Shown here: one piece after another, positions 27,026 to 36,632 of the stretch | How positions within the stretch are numbered: position 1 is the first letter of the stretch | Layout: each line of letters opens with the position of its first letter | Origin: Leptospira venezuelensis | GTDB taxonomy: Bacteria > Spirochaetota > Leptospiria > Leptospirales > Leptospiraceae | Assembly (NCBI RefSeq): GCF_002150035.1 | Contig: NZ_NETS01000011.1 | Span: forward strand, 620,001 to 684,000 | DNA length: 64,000 nt | Direction of reading: 5' to 3' | The notes under the pieces: model-generated | What the model was told of the DNA's origin: nothing | Database searches by the model: none | What the model saw: only the letters and a program-made list of their open reading frames with translations | Position numbers and translations under genes: made by a program

Positions 27026-27324
27026 AAACTACTCAGACAAACGTAAGCGGATAGAAGGATTGATGTATTAATTACTCTACAGGAGGAGTAGACAACTAGT
27101 ATTTTTATTATAATATCTAACCAACTTCTACTCCACCCTGCGTTTTAGATAGACTGGAAATTCCAATCGAATGAATGCAATCAGTTGGTTTCGATACCAA
27201 GAATCATGAAACCTTTGATTACTTGGTAAAACTGATACTTTTCAGACACTAATTTTGGTGACTAAATAAGTCCATATTAAGGGTTCCGGACAGCCACATG
27301 GATTATAGTCATTGGTAATTTCAA

Positions 27325-27732
27325 TTAATTCAATTTATATCCTTCAGCTAACCAAGGGTACAATCTCATCAAATCATCTGCAGCTCTATCACGTAGAATA
27401 TCTAAAGCTTTCTCATTCTTTGAAATGCGTTTATATCCATTATAAAAATTTGACATTTCACTCAAAATAAATTTGCGAACGATATTTACTATTGAATCAG
27501 AATCATTCTGAATTTTGTTGAATTCTATTTCACCATAAACTCTTTTATATTTAGAAACCGCATTGGATATAATCTCCTCTTTAGGTAACCTATCAATCAC
27601 TATTGGAAACCGTTCAGCAAATTCCCTCGGGTAAATTTCCTTATTATTAAGTTCAAGGGAAAGTTTTTCCGTTTCGATCTCCAGTAAACTTCTACGTTTA
27701 TGATAGCTACTTAGCTTTCTTCTCGTTCTCAT
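27325..27732 (-). CDS. Hypothetical protein, Lys/Arg-rich N-terminus
   Basis: A 135-aa protein starting MRTRRKLSSYHKRRS, a basic N-terminus compatible with nucleic-acid binding, followed by a largely helical domain. No conserved motif is recognised. It lies alone on the minus strand between the recombinase cassette and the 28-bp inverted-repeat element. Confidence 0.45.
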   Translation of the reverse strand: MRTRRKLSSYHKRRSLLEIETEKLSLELNNKEIYPREFAERFPIVIDRLPKEEIISNAVSKYKRVYGEIEFNKIQNDSDSIVNIVRKFILSEMSNFYNGYKRISKNEKALDILRDRAADDLMRLYPWLAEGYKLN

Positions 27733-27870
27733 TCTAATTTTACTTTAGCAGAACTGACTAGTTCCGCCATTTCTCCTTATTGTTAGTTTCAAATTCCTTC
27801 GAAATCATTTCGAAAAAATCTTAGAAATCATTTTGATTTCATAATTATATTGTATGGGCAGGTTTCTCTT

Positions 27871-28052
27871 TCTCAAAATCAAAATGGGAAAAAAGTTTAA
27901 CTTTTCAGATTTTTTTTTCAAAAGTCGGACTTGATTAGTAAATTATAAATGAGTGATGTGAATTATCGCATTATGCTTTTTGATTATTGGAAATTTGTAA
28001 TTAGAACTTTTTTTCTGAGAATTGAAACTTTTTTCCCATTTTGATTTTGAGA
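27871..28052. repeat. 182-bp element bounded by a perfect 28-bp inverted repeat
   Basis: Positions 27871-27898 (starting TCTCAAAATC) and 28025-28052 are exact 28-nt reverse complements separated by 126 AT-rich nt with no open frame of note. The size and ends resemble a MITE or a cruciform/replication or partition site. It occupies most of the 456-nt gap between the genes at 27732 and 28189. Target-site duplication is not obvious. Confidence 0.6.
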
Positions 28053-28188
28053 TATAGCCATTTTTAAAAACCGTGGTCATTTTAATCTTTGATTCACGAT
28101 CAAATTAGTCGGAGAGAATGCATTCATCACACAATGTAAGCTCTCCCCGGTCGCGTTTACGGAACACTTCTGCAGCTATTCGAACAAC

Positions 28189-28545
28189 TTAAGTTTCTTT
28201 CTTCTTCCTTACCTTCTTCTTCATTCCGCATCCTGGAACTCCGACGCAAGTCCAGAACTTACCATACTTCCCGCCCAAGGCTTCCATTCTAATCTTGCAA
28301 TTGCAAAAAGGACCGAGTTTAATCTTCTTTCCTTTAGCATCTGTCTTACGAGTGCCAAAGGGAAGCTCCATTTCACTAGTTTTATCTATCAGATAGTATT
28401 TGGTGGTGGTTAGCTCATCTCTTTGATAGACTGTAGTTCCACATTTTTTACAAGGAACTTCCACTTTCTGTGGCTGACGACCTCCTTTGTTATCATGGCA
28501 GAGATCGAACTCTGCGAGACAATACGGACAAGTTAAATTAGCCAT
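28189..28545 (-). CDS. Zinc-ribbon protein, topoisomerase-type C4 finger
   Basis: A 118-aa protein with several metal-binding cysteine pairs: CPYC (6-9), CKKC, and a C-terminal CNCKIRMEALGGKYGKFW...C...GC block that resembles the C4 zinc finger of type IA topoisomerases. The start is supported by a GGAGG-type site. It is likely a nucleic-acid-binding protein of the mobile segment. No catalytic domain. Confidence 0.65.
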   Translation of the reverse strand: MANLTCPYCLAEFDLCHDNKGGRQPQKVEVPCKKCGTTVYQRDELTTTKYYLIDKTSEMELPFGTRKTDAKGKKIKLGPFCNCKIRMEALGGKYGKFWTCVGVPGCGMKKKVRKKKET

Positions 28546-28701
28546 TTCTGATTTCCTCCTAATTTGTTTAATTAGTGGAAACAGTTCCGAAAAGTTTCTA
28601 ACAGAGTTAGAATTAATAGGCTAATGAGTAACCTTCTTAATCCGCATTCATTTATTCTGAATTAATACAATCTCCTACTAATTCCTTAGGTAAAAAAATC
28701 T

Positions 28702-29061
28702 ATGGAATTCAAACATATAACACATATTGAGAACCCTCCTAAAGCAACAGAAGGGAGACTCATAATTTCTAAAAAAGTTAAAGACGAGATCAAAAAAGCC
28801 AACGAGAAGAGTAGACCTCCGAAAGATCCCGAAACAATTCTTCAGGATATAATTCACGGAAGTAAGGACGGTATTATCACGACCTTAACTCCGAAGATTA
28901 AGCTCTTCTTAGTTCGGTTTTCACCGGTCCATCTCTTTCAAATACCTTTCCAAGTCTTTGTCGCTATATCTTCAACGGATGATTTCGGCCAGCCAGTTAC
29001 TTACATCCGAACTCTCGACGAAGACGACTCCAAACCCGAAACCGTTTCAATCAAGTCCTAA
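28702..29061 (+). CDS. Hypothetical protein upstream of the decayed recombinase
   Basis: A 119-aa protein. The N-terminal half is Lys-rich and helical; the C-terminal half has a strand-rich PVHLFQIPFQVFVAISSTDD segment. Its stop TAA is immediately followed by the AGGA site of the recombinase paralogue, so the two are in one transcript. No family recognised. Confidence 0.45.
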   Translation: MEFKHITHIENPPKATEGRLIISKKVKDEIKKANEKSRPPKDPETILQDIIHGSKDGIITTLTPKIKLFLVRFSPVHLFQIPFQVFVAISSTDDFGQPVTYIRTLDEDDSKPETVSIKS

Positions 29062-29071
29062 GGAATCTATC

Positions 29072-29617
29072 ATGTCTATTGAATCAAATGTAATCTACCT
29101 ATCCTCACTTTATCCTAAGTCCGAACCAAAGGATCAAAACTTCTCACTTACCGAAAATCGACTTTCAGAAAAAACACTTACGAAACTGTATCTTGATTTC
29201 TCTGAACCTGAAACAGAAGAAGACTATCGAAATAAGGCTCTCTTCCTTGTAATGCAGGAGTTAGGACTATTGGCTATGGAAATCGTCTCCTTAAAGCTCT
29301 CAAACGTGTCTAAAGGCCTCTCTGAGCAATCTTACATCAGTTATATGGGTAAATGTGGAAAAAAGAAATCTTCAGCTATTAGCGAAGCTTCTCTAAACGC
29401 TGTAAGGGAGTATCACGAAAAGTTCAGAATCGAATCTGACTATTTCTTTGTAAGCCGTCCGAGAAAAAACCAAAAAGAAAGGAAGAACCTTACAACTAGA
29501 GGTTTGCAATTGATTGTAAACTCTTGGAACGCTCGTACTCTTTCTGGAAAACTCATTCACCCTCAAAGCCTAAGAAACACCGTCGGTCAAAGACTATTGA
29601 CCGGGACCTACCCCTAA
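29072..29617 (+). pseudogene. Truncated, catalytically defective tyrosine recombinase paralogue
   Basis: Starts MSIESNVI, like the intact recombinase at 25505, and aligns by eye through the TTRGLQLIVNSW segment shared by both. The catalytic Arg72 position is Leu (LGLLAME), the HxxR motif is HPQSLRNT, and the protein ends shortly after it in TGTYP, without the LGH...Y segment. The stop lies inside a GC-rich hairpin (29601-29627). It is either a decaying gene or a DNA-binding remnant. Confidence 0.7.
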
Positions 29618-29627
29618 ATGGTCCCGG
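29601..29627. terminator. 8-bp GC-rich hairpin at the truncated recombinase end
   Basis: CCGGGACC (29601-29608), an 11-nt loop and GGTCCCGG (29620-29627) pair perfectly in otherwise AT-rich DNA. It overlaps the last codons of the truncated recombinase. No T-run follows on the plus strand, so it may be a recombination or replication structure rather than a plain terminator. Confidence 0.4.
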
Positions 29628-29674
29628 CCAACAATCACTCTAATTCCTTATTAACAAAATTGCATTTACTTACT

Positions 29675-30703
29675 TTAGTTTTTTAACTCAATTTTGAACT
29701 CTGGACTAATAAGTTTTTTACCAAGCTTTTCTATTGATTTTAGAATGGAAATGGAAACTCCCTCCTGGTCCACAAGTCCTCTTGTTAAGTAGGTAACAAA
29801 ACTTCTAAACTCATGTAGATTTCTAAGATTTTGAGAAAATCTATCCACAGAATTAAATGAATTTTCATCAGGCTCATCTTCCTCTAAAAATTCAGCATTG
29901 CTCATAGATACTGCACAATTCCAGAGAGAGCCAATGTCTGCTTTGATCTCATCTGTGCATTTAAGCAATCTCAATAAAGGATGAATGTAGCCAAGGCTGC
30001 TAAAGAAAGAGACTGCATTATCTCTCATAACTTTCTTTAAAGATCCTTCAGTCAGTGCTTCTAATTTATTTTCACCGACGCTTTGCTTGACACTTTGAAC
30101 ATTTTCTAACACAACACTGAACTCAAATTGATACTCATCAGCAGCAAGACTTTTCCAATGGGATTTGTCAGCAGGAGAAAAAATCTTCAATTTCTGAATA
30201 ATTCTTCCTCCACTAATGGAGTCTACGCATGCTTCAAACTTTGGATAATCTCCATTGTATTTTCCATATATCCATTTTTGTAATTGGAAAATTTCCTGAG
30301 GTTCTCCTTCAATTTTTATAGCTTGTATTAGATGAAGCTTTTCAATTTCCATATTATCAAAGCTCTTAATCAGACATCCCTTTTTCTCACCAAGGTTATA
30401 ACGCATCATCATCATGATAAATGTCTCGTCATGCTCAGTGTCTGTAGGAAGTGTGAATCCTTTATACAATTGTGCCAATGGATAAGTAACGAAAACTTTT
30501 CTGCTTTTGACTTGAACTTCAATTTCAGAATATTTAGGACTTTCCCCTTTCTCAGCAGTTAGGTTATCAGTATCAAGTTTCTCAACGTCTTCTATAGGGA
30601 AAGAAAAAGTAATCTTCTCTATCCCAATGTTTACACCATCAGGGCGACAAATCAAGTAGCCATCTACCATCATCCCCTGATCCATTTCTTCAACAAGTTC
30701 CAT
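29675..30703 (-). CDS. Hypothetical protein A of the replicon-like segment
   Basis: A 342-aa soluble protein with a strong AGGAGG site 8 nt before its ATG. Strand-rich in the first third (GIEKITFSFPIEDV, KVFVTYPLAQLY) and helical in the last. Short pattern matches to the protein at 31172 (IGIExIT near the start, an LP...DE...MM...LG segment) suggest the two are distant paralogues. No known domain. It lies between the decayed recombinase and Rep. Confidence 0.6.
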   Translation of the reverse strand: MELVEEMDQGMMVDGYLICRPDGVNIGIEKITFSFPIEDVEKLDTDNLTAEKGESPKYSEIEVQVKSRKVFVTYPLAQLYKGFTLPTDTEHDETFIMMMMRYNLGEKKGCLIKSFDNMEIEKLHLIQAIKIEGEPQEIFQLQKWIYGKYNGDYPKFEACVDSISGGRIIQKLKIFSPADKSHWKSLAADEYQFEFSVVLENVQSVKQSVGENKLEALTEGSLKKVMRDNAVSFFSSLGYIHPLLRLLKCTDEIKADIGSLWNCAVSMSNAEFLEEDEPDENSFNSVDRFSQNLRNLHEFRSFVTYLTRGLVDQEGVSISILKSIEKLGKKLISPEFKIELKN

Positions 30704-31171
30704 TATAGGAACCTCCTAATAATAATTTTCAAAACGGATCGAAGGAATATTCGAAATTAGGTTTTCCCTTTTTCGTACTTCGAAGTTCCGATTTATTAGT
30801 TAGTGGAAAGTTTTCCAAAAACTGTTCTGGGATCATTAGCGAAATGAAAGGTTCAGCTTTCAGATTGGGAGTTGTTTCCAAAGTCCTGCTTAAAACCTTC
30901 TTAAAACGATTTTAAAGGCCCTTAGAGATGCTAAAATCTCTCACCGCTCCTTTTTCCCTTTCGAATTCAAAAACCGTTAGGAGATCTTTAATAAGCTTAA
31001 GTAAAGCCCTAATTACAGACTGGCAAATCCGGTTGATGAAACCTTAAAGACTAAAAATACTATTCAAAAAGTGATGAAGGGGGAACTGTCATCCCCCTCT
31101 ACAAGTGTTTTAACTTTGATTAAGAAATAGATCTATTAGTTTTCCCTAATTTTCATAAAACCAACTTTGAT
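30704..31171. other. Intergenic region with short hairpins
   Basis: In this 468-nt gap I see AGAGAT-6 nt-ATCTCT near 30930 and AGGGGG-9 nt-CCCCCT near 31078-31098, the latter a possible weak terminator for the gene at 31172. No convincing gene is present. Confidence 0.35.
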
Positions 31172-32233
31172 TTAATTCAGCAGGCCTATCTCCTCTGCAG
31201 GATTAATCAGCTTGTTTTTCAACTCTTTAAGTTTTTCAAGCCTGTCATCTAACATCCAGTCTCCGAGCTTCTGCTTGTTTTGGTAATCTTCCAAGCCATA
31301 AGACTTAGGAATCCTTATTACCTCTTGGAAACCTTCAATCATTTCAATAAAAGCTGAGATAACACTACCTTCATACTTCCCTTCCATTGCATAAGGAGTC
31401 ACATCATCTACAATATTGACCAGCTTCTTAGCTCTTTCAAGATGTTCATTGAAAGCCGGGTAATAGTATGTTTTTATCAAGTTTAAGTTTGCTTCTAAGA
31501 AAACACTGACGGAGTAGTCTACGTCATATTCTTCAATAGAAGGGAGGAACTCTTCAAGGAAATACTCAAATATTGCATTTATTGAACTTTCATCAAATTC
31601 GAAAAATCCTACAGAAATATCTCCAAACAAATTATTTAGAATTTCCCGATCCTTTATCTCTATCCAAATCAGTAGAGCATCTTCTTCATAGCCAGTTTCA
31701 ATATCATGGTTAATAGGAGAATTATTCTCAGGACCCAACTCACGCTCAAGATTACTACTGGAAAATTCAATGCGACATTCATCATTCTCAAATCTAATAG
31801 TGTTATTTTCTTCTAAATAACTCTTCAAAAACCCAGGAGCATTCAAGACATTAAGTAAATGACGATAGTCTTGATAATTATATTTCAAATAGGTTTTTTT
31901 AACCAATGTAACATTCATAACATCTAAGGAATAGATACCTTCAAGCAAATATACGCCTAGGTCTCCCAATGCATCCGTCATCATTTCATCGAAGTAATCT
32001 TCTCCATCAAATTCAACACCTGGTAACACATACGGAATACTAATGGCATTCATATTGAATCTAATATGAAGATACTCTTCATCTTTACGAAGATAGATTT
32101 TAACAGGATCTATTTCCAACTGATCCTTATACTTTTCAGAAAAATCTACTTCATCAATGTATGCTCTAAGAGTAATCCACTCTATTCCAATAAAATCTCT
32201 TTTCTCATTCATTTCATTATGAATATCTGTCAT
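31172..32233 (-). CDS. Hypothetical protein B of the replicon-like segment
   Basis: 353 aa from the ATG at 32233, which has AAGGAG 7 nt upstream; the longer frame from 32272 lacks a good site. Acidic overall, with repeated Glu/Asp-Tyr stretches and a mostly helical C-terminal half. It shares an early GIEWIT pattern with the 342-aa protein downstream and is probably a paralogue. It lies divergent from rep, its promoter in the putative origin region. Function unknown. Confidence 0.6.
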   Translation of the reverse strand: MTDIHNEMNEKRDFIGIEWITLRAYIDEVDFSEKYKDQLEIDPVKIYLRKDEEYLHIRFNMNAISIPYVLPGVEFDGEDYFDEMMTDALGDLGVYLLEGIYSLDVMNVTLVKKTYLKYNYQDYRHLLNVLNAPGFLKSYLEENNTIRFENDECRIEFSSSNLERELGPENNSPINHDIETGYEEDALLIWIEIKDREILNNLFGDISVGFFEFDESSINAIFEYFLEEFLPSIEEYDVDYSVSVFLEANLNLIKTYYYPAFNEHLERAKKLVNIVDDVTPYAMEGKYEGSVISAFIEMIEGFQEVIRIPKSYGLEDYQNKQKLGDWMLDDRLEKLKELKNKLINPAEEIGLLN

Positions 32234-32370
32234 TAAATTCTCCTTATTCAATAAACAGTTTTGAAGAATCATTCATTCGAATCTCCAATAAGTTAAGTAT
32301 TTACTAATACTGTAACTACTAGTAGGTAAAAGTAATTAGAGTAGTAGTTAGGTAGATAAAAACGTTCCAA

Positions 32371-32402
32371 GTTTTGTATAATAATAGAAAGTTATACAAA
32401 AC
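32371..32402. repeat. 11-bp inverted repeat in the region upstream of rep
   Basis: GTTTTGTATAA (32371-32381) and TTATACAAAAC (32392-32402) pair perfectly around 10 nt. It lies in the 637-nt non-coding stretch (32234-32870) between divergent genes. The stretch also holds GGCCAG...CTGGCC (32494-32523) and AT-rich runs, so it is the best candidate for a replication origin or Rep-binding site. Confidence 0.45.
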
Positions 32403-32870
32403 CTATCAGCAATCCCCAAAGTCCTGGGAAATCGCTTGACGAAGTCACCAAACTCGGAAATCATTAAATCTACCAACCAAGTGCTGAAAAAAGGGCCAGC
32501 CAGCCTTAAACCCCTACCTGGCCGACCCTAAGTGTTAAGCTTGTTTTTCTCTTTTTTAGTAACCCCTAATTGATCTGAACTCGGGTCGGCGAATTTGCAA
32601 AATTCGGAAACCCTACATATATATTATAACGGGAAGTTTCACCGAAATTTGGGAAATCGGAACTTTTTTCAAAAAAAGTTATCACTTTAAAATAACATTT
32701 GTTATATAAGTAATTTATAATTCACTTTTTCTTAATACTCTTCCTGAGAATTCGGAAATTGTTGAGTTACGAGTTAAAAAGTATAAATTCTAGGCGTTTT
32801 TGCCTCGAACTCGATTTTACGGAGAAACTGACTTTATAAAAAAATTTGAAAGGAATCCACTAACTCAGAA

Positions 32871-33977
32871 ATGACGAACTACAACTTACAATACATTGAA
32901 GACTTCTTGGGGATTGATCGGGTCTGCTTTTTCACTCCTTACGGTAATATTAAACATGGGTCGGGAGCTTGGGGACTAAATACTCCACCAGATCAGAAAG
33001 TCGAGACCCCAATAGCCAGATTAGGTAATAGCGGGATAGCCTACCGCCGAATGCAGCATACTGTTAAGCAGGATTTAGTATATTTCTGGTTTTCGTACTC
33101 GCGCTTATTCAATGGAATCAATCTTTCCTCTTATACTCCGGTAGGACGACTCTTACCTTTGAACGATTTTATAAGTATCGCTGAGGAAAATGGAATTTCC
33201 TTTAAAAGCAGCGATGAAATTCACCTAGCTACAATTGAAATTTTCTCCAATATTCAATTAGAGCATCCATATCCCAAATACTACGGACTCTTTAGAACAA
33301 TGATTTTGCCTCGGATGAAGCTCTTTAGTTATGCGGATACTGTGTATTTAGGAAACAGGCAGTCGAAGATTAAAACCTACGACAAGACGAACGAAGTATT
33401 CAATCGGCATGGTATCGGATTGAATAAGAATTTTGCCCGTATCGAACTAACTATAAAGAGGAAGGCGAAAGTTTCAAAATTAATTTCGAAAGCCATACCT
33501 CAAGTAAGCTCTGAAGATGATATGGCAGAGTATTTTGGTTACCCCTACAATTTAATTTTTCAGAAGGTCTACTACGATAACATTGAGAAAGCTTTTAAAA
33601 AACTACTTAAATTCGACTTCAAACCAAACTCTGGAAATTTGCGGGACGAATTAGTATCTTACTACAAAAATAAAAAGTCCCCCTCTAAATGGGCGGACAA
33701 AGCTCTAAATACTCTCTCTGAGATAAGATCTATTGGATTAGGAAACGTTTTCGCTAAACGATTGGAAGAGATCGAAGCGCAAGCGACAAAGCCTTTTGAA
33801 GTTAAAGGAAAGATGCAAAGAGTAAGAAAGGAAATCTTAGACTTATATTCCGATGCTCTTCTCATTGAGCATCAAATTAAATTCGGACCTTCACTTCTCG
33901 AAGAACTAAGGCGAAAAATGATTCTTCAGCGGAAGAAAATGCTCATATTCGGCGAAAATATCGAATTAGCATCATAA
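32871..33977 (+). CDS. Rolling-circle/filamentous-phage-type replication initiator
   Basis: A 368-aa protein. TVYLGNRQSKIKTYDKTNEV (157-176) matches the conserved segment of the phage gene II/X and Rep_trans initiator families, where YxG...SxxxxxYDKxxE is diagnostic. An upstream IEIFSNIQLEH segment fits the preceding conserved strand. These proteins nick one strand at the origin by a tyrosine. The gene is preceded by a 637-nt non-coding stretch with inverted repeats and followed by a strong bidirectional terminator. The family call is by motif recognition, not alignment. Confidence 0.68.
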   Translation: MTNYNLQYIEDFLGIDRVCFFTPYGNIKHGSGAWGLNTPPDQKVETPIARLGNSGIAYRRMQHTVKQDLVYFWFSYSRLFNGINLSSYTPVGRLLPLNDFISIAEENGISFKSSDEIHLATIEIFSNIQLEHPYPKYYGLFRTMILPRMKLFSYADTVYLGNRQSKIKTYDKTNEVFNRHGIGLNKNFARIELTIKRKAKVSKLISKAIPQVSSEDDMAEYFGYPYNLIFQKVYYDNIEKAFKKLLKFDFKPNSGNLRDELVSYYKNKKSPSKWADKALNTLSEIRSIGLGNVFAKRLEEIEAQATKPFEVKGKMQRVRKEILDLYSDALLIEHQIKFGPSLLEELRRKMILQRKKMLIFGENIELAS

Positions 33978-33983
33978 TTTGAA

Positions 33984-34018
33984 AAAGCTCCAGTCCTTTT
34001 AACTGAATCTGGAGCTTT
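33984..34018. terminator. Bidirectional intrinsic terminator between rep and helicase genes
   Basis: AAAGCTCCAG (33984-33993), a 15-nt loop and CTGGAGCTTT (34009-34018) form a perfect 10-bp stem with A/T-rich edges in both directions. It separates convergent genes ending at 33977 and 34028. Confidence 0.85.
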
Positions 34019-34027
34019 CTTGAACTC

Positions 34028-36313
34028 TTAGAGTAGCATTAACTTCTTATTGAAAAAATCGGGAAGCTTACCCTTCCAACGGATAAAACATCTTTCAAGA
34101 AAAGCTAAGTCTTTTCGCTTAAATTTATAGTGCTCTACACCTTCTATTTTCTTAACCAATAGGGAAGTTCCAAATTTTTTCAAAATACTATTCAGCGTAT
34201 TTACAAATAATTGGCGATTAGAATGCGTAATTTCAATTCCGAAATATTCTCTTACTTGATCTTTATTGCTGTATAGGATGAATCCAAACTTTGCAATTTC
34301 AAGGGCAGTGAAATATTTAAACTTATTTAGCTCCTTAAGAGGCGAATAGATTAAATCATAAAACTGGCTCCTTCCGGGTATGCCTTCTTCTATGAAATTC
34401 GCGATCTTTACTGTACTTTTAATATAACCTAGAGCCTCACTTGTATTCATACGGAATATGAAGTATTCTTTAAGGCATTCGTAAAGTTTCTTAGTAGACG
34501 AAAACGAGACGCATGCATAGTCAAAGTTTCTTTTGCTATCCCAGCTTCCATCAAACCCAATAATACTTTTGATCTGATAGCTTTTTAAACCTAATGCTTC
34601 ATTGACCGAAATATTACCTTTAGATTTTAAAGCAAGAGCCTCCTTAAATTGAATCTCTGGTGCTACTATTAGCCCAAAAGATTCCTCTGTTTGTCTTTCT
34701 TTTACAAATGTTTGGTCCAACGTAGCTATATGAGAACCATCTATCCGGTTGTCTATTTCCGTAATTATAAAATTACGCTCATAGCAGTACAATTTGAAGA
34801 AGTATCCAAGATACTTTCTTGAAATTTCACTCTCCGAAACGACCATCTCCCGAGCAATATCCCATGCTGTAATATCGAAATCCGAAGTTATATCCCCACC
34901 AGCTTCCATAAATTGAGTCATTTCAATTTGAACTTTAGCTTTTTCGTTATATGATCTTTTCAAGTCCTCTTTGGTTCTAAACTGTTTTATACCAGGTGGG
35001 GCATCATAGTTTTTCGTAAACACATGTAAATTTTCGTATTTCCTAAATCGATTGCATAGTTGAAAGGTCTCCCATACATCGAGAGTTTTGTCTGTATTCG
35101 CAATTAGGTACATGTTGTTTGCGAACCAGAACTGAAAATCTACTCCGGAGCCAATTACAGATGTATATAATACCACATCAAAATTACTGATGTCTCGGGC
35201 ATATAATAACACTTCTTGTTGGAGCTTTCCCTCTTTCGTTTCTTCGTTAATTGTTAATATTTTCTTATCAGGATATTTCTCTCTAATTTTAAATTCAAGG
35301 TCCTGCAGAAAGGTCTTTGAATGCCCACATACTGATACTCGGAATCCGTTCTGAATATCTCTTTCTATTTGCGACAAGATCGACTTTAAACTTTTATGGC
35401 AAACCAATTGTCGCTTTGAATACTTTGTCTTCCGGTTGAAAAAGTACCTAATATCTTCCTTAGAAGCAATCGACTGAATAAAATGTACAGTGCTCGGTAA
35501 AATGTCAGCGGATGAAAAAACTGCATATTTGCAATTCTCGATTAAATTCGAAATTGTATATATTACGTCCCTCCATTGTTTTCGCATTGTTTCCTTAAAT
35601 ATTTGAGCAACAACCTGGTCAACCTCATCAATTATCACGACCGCGTCTCGGAAATATCCCGGATCAATCTTGTGAATCGAATTCACACAAATCGCAATAC
35701 TATCCCTTACGTTATTTAATCTTTCATCTCCTAATTTGTTGTAATTGCGAATTGGGATACCCCCGTTATTAAACCTGAAACATATTTGATCAATGAGACC
35801 TACTCTATGGGCAATATATATGACTTTCTCGCCTTTAAACAAATGACAGAATGCCTCAGTCTTACCAGTCCCATGAGCTGATTGCAGAATATTGACTTTG
35901 CTAAGATATCTTGAATCTGACAAATATTCGGATACGTAATTTTTTTCAAAAATGGAAGGCTCATATAATTTGCTTAAGTATACTGGAATTTCTAAACGAC
36001 CATTAAACTTTTGAAAATTTGGATCTACCCAACCGTATTCTTTTGCTATCTTGAAGAATGTTTTAATTTCCCCGAACTTTCTTGTTCTCAAAATTTCACC
36101 TAAATTGAAACTATTGGAACCGGATATCTTCTCTTTCATTAATTTAGCGATATCTTCTGCGCTTAACTTATCCGCCAGGGTGCTTGCTATCGTTCGATAT
36201 TTTGACCAAAGCCCTTTTTCGTCCGACAAGAGATTCGGAATTTGTTTTAAGGCTGACTGAACTACTCCTATTAATATTTCCTTTTCTCCAATACCATCTG
36301 ACTGGTTATTCAT
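34028..36313 (-). CDS. Plasmid-replication-type helicase (CyRepA1-like)
   Basis: 762 aa from the ATG at 36313; a 6-codon longer frame begins with TTG and lacks a site. Superfamily 2-like motifs include SAHGTGKTEAF (Walker A), VVIIDEVDQV (DExD) and later SVIGSGVDFQFW and QLCNRFRKY (motif VI-like). The pattern recalls CyRepA1-type and origin-binding helicases of plasmids and phages (from memory). It is convergent with Rep and co-directional with the upstream DUF932 gene, forming the replication module of this segment. Confidence 0.62.
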   Translation of the reverse strand: MNNQSDGIGEKEILIGVVQSALKQIPNLLSDEKGLWSKYRTIASTLADKLSAEDIAKLMKEKISGSNSFNLGEILRTRKFGEIKTFFKIAKEYGWVDPNFQKFNGRLEIPVYLSKLYEPSIFEKNYVSEYLSDSRYLSKVNILQSAHGTGKTEAFCHLFKGEKVIYIAHRVGLIDQICFRFNNGGIPIRNYNKLGDERLNNVRDSIAICVNSIHKIDPGYFRDAVVIIDEVDQVVAQIFKETMRKQWRDVIYTISNLIENCKYAVFSSADILPSTVHFIQSIASKEDIRYFFNRKTKYSKRQLVCHKSLKSILSQIERDIQNGFRVSVCGHSKTFLQDLEFKIREKYPDKKILTINEETKEGKLQQEVLLYARDISNFDVVLYTSVIGSGVDFQFWFANNMYLIANTDKTLDVWETFQLCNRFRKYENLHVFTKNYDAPPGIKQFRTKEDLKRSYNEKAKVQIEMTQFMEAGGDITSDFDITAWDIAREMVVSESEISRKYLGYFFKLYCYERNFIITEIDNRIDGSHIATLDQTFVKERQTEESFGLIVAPEIQFKEALALKSKGNISVNEALGLKSYQIKSIIGFDGSWDSKRNFDYACVSFSSTKKLYECLKEYFIFRMNTSEALGYIKSTVKIANFIEEGIPGRSQFYDLIYSPLKELNKFKYFTALEIAKFGFILYSNKDQVREYFGIEITHSNRQLFVNTLNSILKKFGTSLLVKKIEGVEHYKFKRKDLAFLERCFIRWKGKLPDFFNKKLMLL

Positions 36314-36632
36314 CTTTACAGATTTCTCCAAATATATTTCTATACATTAACTAAAGTAAAAAACAAGAAACCAGCACACGATTTTCTTATTATATAATCA
36401 TTAATTAACTTATTTAGATATATCAATGGTTGCACCTTGTTTATAAAATAGTCAAACCAACCTCGAAAAAAAATTAAAATCGGATTAAACTTTTTTTCAC
36501 AATTTTAGATTTTTTTTATAAATATTCAGGATTTTTCAAAACTTTCAATTATAATAGAGTTTTATAGAAAGAATGAAATTTTGATAAATTTTTTGCATTT
36601 TTAAGATTTTTTTTCAAAAACATTGATCCGAC
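36314..36632. other. Very AT-rich intergenic spacer
   Basis: This 319-nt stretch between the helicase start and the DUF932 stop contains many long runs of A or T (several of seven or more) and no open frame I would call. It may hold the helicase promoter or a DNA-unwinding element. Confidence 0.35.
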
